Shown: in pieces, positions 34,138-40,641 of the stretch
Numbering within the stretch: position 1 is the first letter of the stretch
Layout: every line of letters starts with the position of its first letter
Origin: Helicobacter cappadocius
GTDB lineage: Bacteria; Campylobacterota; Campylobacteria; Campylobacterales; Helicobacteraceae
Assembly: GCF_030688855.1 (NCBI RefSeq)
Contig: NZ_JAUYZK010000014.1
Location: 1 to 40,641, forward strand
Direction of reading: 5' to 3'
Length of the DNA stretch: 40,641 nucleotides
The notes under the pieces: model-generated
Database searches by the model: none
What the model saw: only the letters and a program-made list of their open reading frames with translations
Told to the model about the DNA's origin: nothing
Translations under genes and position numbers: made by a program

Positions 34138-35150
34138 AATGCTATATTAAGCTCAACGCTTCCAAAATTATGCCCACCTTGTGGTTCTGTTCTGAAAGTT
34201 TTGCTCGTGTGTGTGAATGTATAGGCAAGTCGAAAGCCTCTATATAGAAGTGCTCCACCTATTTCGCCATCATAAATCAAATACTCCATATCAATACCCG
34301 TAGATTTTCCAAAGCTATTGCCTTGTATAAAAATATTTCTAGCTTGATATCTTCCAGAGATTCCACCAAAAACATAGAAGGAAAACCTATTATTATAAGG
34401 CATTCCTCCACTAAAGCTAGAATTTACCTTATTCACTCCAAAATCAGAATCTAGGTTATAGCCAATCCTCCAGCGACCCCCTAGTGAAAAATGTGTATCA
34501 GCATTTCCAAGTGCCACATCAAGTGCAGGTAGAATATCTGAAGAAATATATCTACTATCCCATAAATAAATTTTTTTGATAAGCTGATAGTCTAGATTGA
34601 GGATAAACTCACTCTTTAGCTGCGTTCCCCAACCATAGAAAATAGGATTATTAGTAAGATAATGAATAAATTTTTGAGTTTCATAAGCAACAGAACTAGG
34701 ACCCACCATTCCAGCTGACAAAACAATATTCTCTAGCAAACTCTCTTGTCTGTGTGAGAGCCCAAAATTTAATCTCAAATATCCTCCATATGGATGATCT
34801 CCGATATCGGGAGGATTTGTTCTAGAGTAGGGTGTATAAATATCTTGAGCCAAGGAGATTTTAAAACGACTTATTTTTGGTTGATTTGGGAAAAAACTTA
34901 TATACTTAAGCCAATGTATCTTAGAATCCTTGTTTTGACAGTCAAAATCATATTCCTTGCTTGTATATCCCAATATTGTCCCTGCTGTGTAATATCTATC
35001 TACGAATTGATTGACATAGGCGTCATTTTCGCTCAATATATTGAAAAATTGCTTTTGATAAGGAACTAACTGGGTTTCACATACCCTATCATCTCCAAAT
35101 ATTATCCCACAAAATACCAACATAAAGACAAAAATATTTTTTTTTATCAC
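34134..35150 (-). CDS. lpxR: Lipid A 3'-O-deacylase, LpxR family
   Basis: LpxR is an outer-membrane barrel that removes the 3'-acyloxyacyl chain of lipid A; the H. pylori homologue helps produce its under-acylated, weakly stimulatory lipid A. The 338-residue protein has a signal peptide (KKNIFVFMLVFCGIIFG). Active-site-like features of the family are visible: SEND (N42, D43), DRYYTAG (T55), DHPYGGYLRLNFG, and GMVGPSSVAYETQKFIH with H163. It ends in aromatic Phe (LNIAF) as barrel proteins do. The GTG start follows GGAG at six bases. A run of nine A on the coding strand spans codons 2-5. It starts 16 bases after purL. Confidence 0.87.
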   Translation of the reverse strand: MIKKNIFVFMLVFCGIIFGDDRVCETQLVPYQKQFFNILSENDAYVNQFVDRYYTAGTILGYTSKEYDFDCQNKDSKIHWLKYISFFPNQPKISRFKISLAQDIYTPYSRTNPPDIGDHPYGGYLRLNFGLSHRQESLLENIVLSAGMVGPSSVAYETQKFIHYLTNNPIFYGWGTQLKSEFILNLDYQLIKKIYLWDSRYISSDILPALDVALGNADTHFSLGGRWRIGYNLDSDFGVNKVNSSFSGGMPYNNRFSFYVFGGISGRYQARNIFIQGNSFGKSTGIDMEYLIYDGEIGGALLYRGFRLAYTFTHTSKTFRTEPQGGHNFGSVELNIAF

Positions 35151-35166
35151 TTGATGCTCCAGATTG

Positions 35167-37401
35167 CTAAGATAATTTCACAATTTCGCAAAAGCTATCG
35201 AAAAATAATTTTTTAGCTTCAGACATACTCATAGCAATGGAATCAATACAAATATCACCATTCTTATTACCCACCTTTCCTAATACCGAGCAAGGGATCT
35301 GATATTTTTTGCAATTCTTCTGTAAGAGTGTTAAATCTTCAGGGTTTATTTCAACAACAATACAACTTTGAGATTCACTAAAAATCATATCTTTTTGCAC
35401 TCCATCAGAGCTGTTGAATGCAGTTTTTATCTCTATGCCCATATTTCCCAATAACGCCATTTTTGCCAGAGCGATGCTAAGCCCACCTTTACCGATATCT
35501 TTTGCACTTTTGATGATTTTGCTATCAAAATTATCCTTCATCAACTCCCAGAGATGTTTTTCTTTTTCAAGATCTATTTTGGGAGGTTTTCCTTCGCAGG
35601 TGTTATAGATTATTTTTTGGACCACGCTTCCCCCAAAATCCTCCCGTATTTCACCTAATAATACTAGTAGATTTCCTTTTTCTTTCAAACCTGAAGTGAT
35701 AGGGGTGTATCCTTTTTGTATTAGCCCCACACTTACAATAGTTGGAGTAGGATAAATATCTACTGAATCAGTCTGATTATACAAGGAAACATTCCCGCTA
35801 ATTACTGGTGTTTGTAGTATTTGAGCAGCTTCTTTAATCCCATCAGTAGCCTCTTTGAACTGCCACATCACTTCTGGATTTTGAGGATTTCCAAAATTCA
35901 AACAATCGCTGATTGCTAAAGGCTTTGCACCCCTAGTCACACAATTTCTTCCTGCGGTTGCAACAGCGATTGCCGAACCTTGTTTGGGGTCTAAATAGCA
36001 GTATCTAACAGGACAATTTACATTCATCGCCAATGAAGTACCATTTTCTTTGATCCTAATTACACTAGCATCAGTTTGACCACTTGAAACAATTGTGTTT
36101 GTTTGCACAGTACTATCATATTGAGAATATATCCAAGACTTATCAGAAATATCCAAACTAGATAACAATTTTTTAAAGATTTCTTGTTGAGAAAAAGTGT
36201 TTCTTTTATACTCATTTTTATTAATTTCATTTAAATACTTTGGTTTACTAATAGGTCTATCTAAAATAGGAGCATTTTCACTCAAAGCCTCAATGGGTAT
36301 TTGAGCACATTTTTCCCCATTCCAAAACAACTCCATATTCCCAGTATCTGTAACCTCGCCGATAATCTCTACATCAAGTTCCCATTTTTGGAATATTTCC
36401 ATCACTTCTTTTTCGAAACCTTTTTTTGCACAAATAAGCATTCTTTCTTGAGATTCGCTCAGCATTAATTCATAAGGTCCTAGTCCTTCTTCTCTGACAG
36501 GAACTTTATCTAAATGCATTATCATACCACTTCCAGAGCGACCAGCCATCTCAAAACTTGAACTACTTAATCCTGCTGCACCCATATCCTGAATACCTAC
36601 TATCAATTTTTTTTCAAATAATTCCAAACAAGCTTCAAGTAAAAGTTTTTCGGTAAATGGATCGCCTATCTGCACAGTAGGACGTAAAGATTTTGAATCC
36701 TCGTTGAAACTATCACTACTCATAACAGCACCCCCAAGTCCATCTGCCCCTGTCTTGCTCCCAACATAAATAACAGGGTTTCCTATTCCTTCAGCTCTTC
36801 CATAAAATATCTCCTCATTTTTTACGATACCCAATGTAAAAGCATTCACCAAAATATTTCCATTATAACAGGCTTCAAAACTAGTCTCTCCTCCTATAGT
36901 TGGCACACCCATACAATTACCATAACTAGCAATTCCATCTACCACACCACGAAGTAGATATTTATGTTTTTTGCCTATTTCATCATCTCTATAAATCTCT
37001 CCGAAACGAATAGAATTGAGATTTGCCACAGGTCTTGCCCCCATCGTAAAAATATCTCTCATAATTCCACCTACTCCTGTCGCTGCACCTGCACGAGGTT
37101 CTATAAAACTAGGATGATTGTGCGATTCTATTTTAAATACTGCTGCATATCCATCGCCTATATCAATCACTCCGGCATTTTCTCCAGGTCCAACAATAAC
37201 ATAAGGTGCAGTCGTTGGAAATCCTTTTAGATATTTTTTGCTCGATTTATAGCTACAATGCTCACTCCACATCGCTGAAAATATAGCTATTTCAAGTAAA
37301 TTAGGTTCTCTATGCAGTATTTGCTTGATTTGTTCATAATCGTTTTGATCAAGTTTGTGATTTTTGAGAATTTCAGAAATATTTTCTAATGGCTGATTCA
37401 T
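35167..37401 (-). CDS. purL: Phosphoribosylformylglycinamidine synthase subunit PurL (small form)
   Basis: PurL converts FGAR to FGAM in purine synthesis. The 744-residue length identifies the small PurL, which needs PurS and PurQ as separate partners; neither is in the window. Family motifs include [20 protein letters not shown] at the N-terminus (core WSEHCSYK), [25 protein letters not shown] in the ATP site (core ESHNHPS), [18 protein letters not shown], and [18 protein letters not shown] in the second half. The ATG follows AAGGAAA. It is divergent from ppsA and leads the operon that includes lpxR. Confidence 0.96.
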   Translation of the reverse strand: MNQPLENISEILKNHKLDQNDYEQIKQILHREPNLLEIAIFSAMWSEHCSYKSSKKYLKGFPTTAPYVIVGPGENAGVIDIGDGYAAVFKIESHNHPSFIEPRAGAATGVGGIMRDIFTMGARPVANLNSIRFGEIYRDDEIGKKHKYLLRGVVDGIASYGNCMGVPTIGGETSFEACYNGNILVNAFTLGIVKNEEIFYGRAEGIGNPVIYVGSKTGADGLGGAVMSSDSFNEDSKSLRPTVQIGDPFTEKLLLEACLELFEKKLIVGIQDMGAAGLSSSSFEMAGRSGSGMIMHLDKVPVREEGLGPYELMLSESQERMLICAKKGFEKEVMEIFQKWELDVEIIGEVTDTGNMELFWNGEKCAQIPIEALSENAPILDRPISKPKYLNEINKNEYKRNTFSQQEIFKKLLSSLDISDKSWIYSQYDSTVQTNTIVSSGQTDASVIRIKENGTSLAMNVNCPVRYCYLDPKQGSAIAVATAGRNCVTRGAKPLAISDCLNFGNPQNPEVMWQFKEATDGIKEAAQILQTPVISGNVSLYNQTDSVDIYPTPTIVSVGLIQKGYTPITSGLKEKGNLLVLLGEIREDFGGSVVQKIIYNTCEGKPPKIDLEKEKHLWELMKDNFDSKIIKSAKDIGKGGLSIALAKMALLGNMGIEIKTAFNSSDGVQKDMIFSESQSCIVVEINPEDLTLLQKNCKKYQIPCSVLGKVGNKNGDICIDSIAMSMSEAKKLFFDSFCEIVKLS

Positions 37402-37440
37402 TTTTTGAGTTTCCTTGAGTTTTTAGCTATTAACAATGTG

Positions 37441-37496
37441 CTAATTTTATCAAAATTAGAAATAAAACAAAGAAAAATGAGAAATTTATCAAATTT
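37441..37496. promoter_or_regulatory. Two related palindromes in the purL/ppsA divergent spacer
   Basis: CTAATTTT-ATC-AAAATTAG (37441-37459) and AAATTT-ATC-AAATTT (37482-37496) are perfect inverted repeats. They share the same three-base centre and the core TTTATCAAA, 39 bases centre to centre. They lie between divergent genes of purine synthesis and gluconeogenesis and could be paired operator sites. They are AT-rich, so chance is a real alternative. Confidence 0.35.
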
Positions 37497-37532
37497 TAGT
37501 ATTTCCTAAGTATCAAATAAAGATTTATCTAT

Positions 37533-37538
37533 TAAAAT
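37533..37538 (+). promoter_or_regulatory. Putative -10 element of ppsA
   Basis: TAAAAT at 37533-37538, within CTATTAAAATGC, lies 36 bases before the ppsA ATG. It allows a leader of about 30 bases containing the AGGAG ribosome site. No clear -35. Confidence 0.33.
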
Positions 37539-37573
37539 GCTAAGAATTAAGAGATGATTAGGAGAGTGCGAAT

Positions 37574-40000
37574 ATGAAATACATCAAGTTTTTTAAGGAA
37601 CTGAACAACAAAGATGTCCCCTTGGTGGGCGGAAAGAATGCAAGTATCGGGGAAATGTTCCAAGAACTCGTACCAGTGGGGATTAAAGTTCCAAATGGAT
37701 TTGCTATCACTAGCGATGCGTATTGGTATTTACTAGATAGTGGAGGCATCAAGCAAAAAATCGTTGATTTACTTGAAAATGTAGATGTTACAGAAATAGA
37801 TGTTTTAAAAACCAGATCAAAAAAAATCCGTGAATTGATATTTGGAACTCCATTTCCTGCAGATCTTAGAGATGAGATATTCCAAGCCTACAAAATGCTA
37901 AGCGATGAATATGGAATGAATGAAGCTGATGTGGCAGTAAGAAGTTCAGCTACTGCCGAAGATCTCCCAGATGCTTCATTTGCAGGACAACAAGATACTT
38001 ATTTGAGCGTAAAAGGTCAAACTGAGTTGATCCATTATATCAAGTCTTGTTTTGCCTCTCTTTTTACCGATAGAGCTGTTAGTTATAGAGCTTCTAGGGG
38101 TTTTGATCATTTTAAAGTTGCCTTGAGTGTAGGGATACAAAAAATGGTACGAGCGGACAAGGGTAGTGCAGGGGTGATGTTTTCTATAGATACAGAGACA
38201 GGTTTTAAAGATGCTGTTTTTATTACTTCAAGCTGGGGATTGGGTGAAAATGTCGTGGGTGGAACAGTAAATCCTGATGAATTCTATGTTTTTAAGCCTA
38301 CTTTAGAGCAGGGCAAAAGACCTATTATCAAACGTCAATTAGGCACTAAACATCTCAAAATGGTGTATGCTCCAAAAGGAAGTGATCATCCTACCAAAAA
38401 CATTAAGACAACTCAAAAAGAACTTGAAACTTTCTCTATTACTGATGAAGATGTCTTGACTTTGGCTAGATATGCCATAGTTATCGAAAAACATTACACA
38501 AAAGAAGCAGGTGAATATCGTCCGATGGATATGGAATGGGCAAAAGACGGGGAAAGTGGCGAAATTTTTATCGTTCAAGCTAGGCCTGAAACCGTCCAAA
38601 GTCAAAATATCAAAAAACTAAATGGTCAAAGGATTGAAAAGTTTAGATTTAAAAATACAGATGAGGATAAAGAAATCATCATTAATGGAAAAGCTATTGG
38701 AGGGAAAATAGGTGCAGGAAAAGTCAGGATCATTAATGATATTGCACATATGAATAGTTTTAAAGAAGGTGAGATATTAGTCACAGATAACACCGATCCT
38801 GATTGGGAACCTGCAATGAAAAAAGCTTCTGCTGTTATCACTAATCGTGGCGGTAGAACTTGCCACGCTGCAATTGTTGCTAGGGAAATTGGTGTTCCTG
38901 CTATTGTTGGAGCTGTTGGGGCAACCGATAGGCTTTATACCGGAATGGAAGTAACGGTTTCTTGTGCTGAAGGAGAAGAGGGTTATGTCTATGCCGGAAT
39001 CCATGAATACGAAGTAGAGACTATCGAACTTTCAAATCTAGGACAAACTAAAACAAAAATCTATATGAATGTAGGAAATCCCGAGAAAGCTTTCAGTTTT
39101 TCACAGCTTCCAAATCACGGGGTAGGGTTAGCAAGAATGGAACTTATCATTTTAAATCAAATCAAAGCCCATCCTCTAGCACTTCTAGATCTTCAAAATG
39201 GTAAAAATATCAAAGAAAAACAAGAAATTGAAAAGCTCATTTCAGGTTATGAAAGCCCAAAAGATTTTTTCATCAAAAAAATCGCCGAAGGCATGGGAAT
39301 GATTTCTGCAGCCTTCTACCCCAATCCTGTAATCGTAAGAACAAGTGATTTTAAATCCAATGAATATAGAGGAATGATAGCTGGAACTGCTTATGAACCT
39401 CAAGAAGAAAATCCTATGCTTGGATATCGTGGTGCGAGTAGGTATTATTCAGACTTATATAGAGGTGCGTTTGAATGGGAGTGTCAAGCTCTAGCAATGG
39501 TTAGAGATGAGATGGGACTCACCAATATGAAGATTATGATTCCATTTTTAAGAACTCCAGAAGAGGGCAAGAAGGTCTTAGAGATACTTCGAAGAAATGG
39601 GCTAGAATCTGGAAAAAATGGCCTTGAGATTTATGTAATGTGCGAACTTCCAGTAAATGTTATTCTAGCTGATGATTTTCTTAATATGTTTGATGGTTTT
39701 TCTATCGGCTCAAATGATCTCACACAGCTTACGCTCGGTGTGGATAGAGATGGACAACTTGTTAGTGATATTTTTGATGAAAGAAATCCTGCAATGCTTG
39801 AAATGTTCAAAAGAGCTATCAGTGCTTGTAAAAAACATAAAAAATATTGTGGAATATGCGGTCAAGCACCTAGTGATTATCCAGAAATTGCTGAATTTTT
39901 AGTTAGAGAAGGAATTGATTCGATTTCTTTAAATCCTGATTCTGTCATATCTACTTGGAATTTGGTTTCAAAACTAGAAAGCGAACTAAACCTGAAATAA
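37574..40000 (+). CDS. ppsA: Phosphoenolpyruvate synthase
   Basis: PpsA converts pyruvate, ATP and water to phosphoenolpyruvate, AMP and phosphate, opening gluconeogenesis. The 808-residue protein has the full architecture: N-terminal ATP-binding domain ([33 protein letters not shown]), the swivelling phosphohistidine domain with [18 protein letters not shown] (catalytic H431), and the C-terminal PEP-binding barrel with GIGRMEFI-like text in the form [26 protein letters not shown], and the late [18 protein letters not shown] and [15 protein letters not shown]. The ATG follows AGGAG at nine bases. The purL gene is divergent. Confidence 0.96.
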   Translation: MKYIKFFKELNNKDVPLVGGKNASIGEMFQELVPVGIKVPNGFAITSDAYWYLLDSGGIKQKIVDLLENVDVTEIDVLKTRSKKIRELIFGTPFPADLRDEIFQAYKMLSDEYGMNEADVAVRSSATAEDLPDASFAGQQDTYLSVKGQTELIHYIKSCFASLFTDRAVSYRASRGFDHFKVALSVGIQKMVRADKGSAGVMFSIDTETGFKDAVFITSSWGLGENVVGGTVNPDEFYVFKPTLEQGKRPIIKRQLGTKHLKMVYAPKGSDHPTKNIKTTQKELETFSITDEDVLTLARYAIVIEKHYTKEAGEYRPMDMEWAKDGESGEIFIVQARPETVQSQNIKKLNGQRIEKFRFKNTDEDKEIIINGKAIGGKIGAGKVRIINDIAHMNSFKEGEILVTDNTDPDWEPAMKKASAVITNRGGRTCHAAIVAREIGVPAIVGAVGATDRLYTGMEVTVSCAEGEEGYVYAGIHEYEVETIELSNLGQTKTKIYMNVGNPEKAFSFSQLPNHGVGLARMELIILNQIKAHPLALLDLQNGKNIKEKQEIEKLISGYESPKDFFIKKIAEGMGMISAAFYPNPVIVRTSDFKSNEYRGMIAGTAYEPQEENPMLGYRGASRYYSDLYRGAFEWECQALAMVRDEMGLTNMKIMIPFLRTPEEGKKVLEILRRNGLESGKNGLEIYVMCELPVNVILADDFLNMFDGFSIGSNDLTQLTLGVDRDGQLVSDIFDERNPAMLEMFKRAISACKKHKKYCGICGQAPSDYPEIAEFLVREGIDSISLNPDSVISTWNLVSKLESELNLK

Positions 40001-40014
40001 AAAGGGAAAATATC

Positions 40015-40554
40015 ATGGTGCATTTTACAGAAGCTATAACTAGAGAACATTTAGAAGATATCCATAAACTTGCCCAAAAAATTTGGCAAGAGCACTATTC
40101 AAATATCCTTACAGATGGACAAATCCAATATATGGTGAGTAATTTCCAAAGCCCAGATGCTATGGAAACACAACTCAAAGAAGGGTATCAATATTTCCAG
40201 ATTTTATCAAAAAATGAAATTGATGGCAGAGAAGTGAATACGCTTGTAGGATATTTTTCATTTGTACAAAAAAATGATTCTGGTGACTTGAGCAAAAATA
40301 ACTCTATTTTCTTAAGCAAACTTTATATTCAAAAAACCTCTCGAAATCAAGGAATAGCAAAATCTGTAGTCGCATATCTCAAAAGAATTGCTCAAAAATC
40401 ATCTTGCAATAGCATTTGGCTCACTGTAAATAAACAGAATATGAATTCAATAGAAGCCTATAAAAGATTAGGATTTAAAATCTATAGAGAAGATAGTGTA
40501 GATATTGGCAGAGGTTATGTAATGGATGATTATTATATGAAGATAGAATTGTAA
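40015..40554 (+). CDS. GNAT family N-acetyltransferase
   Basis: A 179-residue cytoplasmic protein with the GNAT acetyl-CoA fold: the strand before motif A (NSIFLSKLYIQ), the pyrophosphate-binding turn of the RxxGxA type in KTSRNQGIAKSVVAYLKRIA, and motif B with WLTVNKQNMNSIEAYKRLGFKIYRED. The substrate cannot be inferred. The reading frame extends upstream into ppsA to 39955. The ATG at 40015 was chosen because it lies just beyond the ppsA stop, behind AAAAAGGGAAAA. It is probably co-transcribed with ppsA, 14 bases away. Confidence 0.85.
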   Translation: MVHFTEAITREHLEDIHKLAQKIWQEHYSNILTDGQIQYMVSNFQSPDAMETQLKEGYQYFQILSKNEIDGREVNTLVGYFSFVQKNDSGDLSKNNSIFLSKLYIQKTSRNQGIAKSVVAYLKRIAQKSSCNSIWLTVNKQNMNSIEAYKRLGFKIYREDSVDIGRGYVMDDYYMKIEL

Positions 40555-40641
40555 AGTGTTTTATATCTTTTGATTTTGCGAAATTTTCTATTTCAAATCT
40601 TTGATTTTCGGTGGTTTGTTTATCCGTTGATACCCTAATAT

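Noticed and set aside
39955-40014. Upstream extension of the acetyltransferase into ppsA
   Set aside because: It would overlap ppsA by 46 bases without a ribosome site; the ATG at 40015 has one.
1-40641. CRISPR array, tRNA, rRNA, insertion sequence or prophage
   Set aside because: No regularly spaced repeats, no clover-leaf-like segments in the short gaps, no transposase or phage genes, and no terminal inverted repeats were seen.

Overview
The window is a dense, AT-rich stretch of bacterial chromosome with a clear Helicobacter (Campylobacterota) signature. The evidence is a CiaB homologue, an epsilon-type DapD, a Csd6/Pgp2-type peptidoglycan carboxypeptidase, Sel1/Hcp-like cysteine repeat and LpxR-like outer-membrane proteins, and an outer-membrane autotransporter whose start region carries a long G tract. 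From memory, three gene blocks match H. pylori order: hypE/hypF/agmatine deiminase, rplI-hslV-hslU-era-csd6, and hypA-x-lpxB-greA-dut-x-x-coaX-...-gmhB-hldE-gmhA. A hisG gene, absent from H. pylori as far as I recall, and the yedE/yedF pair point to a different, possibly enterohepatic, species. The species itself cannot be read from the sequence.

Layout. Positions 1-968 (minus) hold a tsaD gene cut by the window edge. Positions 1045-7314 (plus) hold agmatine deiminase, hypF, hypE and ciaB. Positions 7343-11594 (minus) are a tightly overlapping rplI-hslV-hslU-era-csd6 operon. A YgjP-like metallopeptidase gene (plus) meets a Sel1-repeat gene (minus) tail to tail at 12277. Positions 13571-17261 (minus) hold ispG, an SMR exporter, an AEC-family carrier and dapD. 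Positions 17410-29182 (plus) are one long run of closely packed, often ATGA-overlapping genes: a beta-propeller/solenoid protein, hypA, a coiled-coil protein, lpxB, greA, dut, a YfgM-like/BamB-like pair, coaX, hisG, a small secreted protein, a TauE/SafE-like membrane protein, and the ADP-heptose genes gmhB, hldE and gmhA. Then come yedE/yedF (29205-30663) and a large autotransporter (30748-33610). Positions 33628-37401 (minus) are a purL-lpxR-hypothetical operon ending in a hairpin terminator. ppsA and a GNAT acetyltransferase close the window on the plus strand.

Themes. [NiFe]-hydrogenase maturation is split over two places (hypF/hypE and hypA). The cell envelope is strongly represented: lipid A synthesis (lpxB) and deacylation (lpxR), LPS heptose (gmhA, gmhB, hldE), peptidoglycan trimming (csd6), the lysine/DAP branch (dapD), an apparent YfgM/BamB-like assembly pair and secreted surface proteins.

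The most striking signal is the 11-G tract at 30771-30781. It lies between a well-placed ATG/Shine-Dalgarno and a signal peptide in a different frame. With 10 (or 13) Gs the two join into one 953- or 954-residue autotransporter; with the 11 Gs present here the gene is off. No stretch longer than about 300 bases lacks a gene; the largest gaps are 37402-37573 and 17262-17409. I see no rRNA, tRNA, insertion sequence or CRISPR array.
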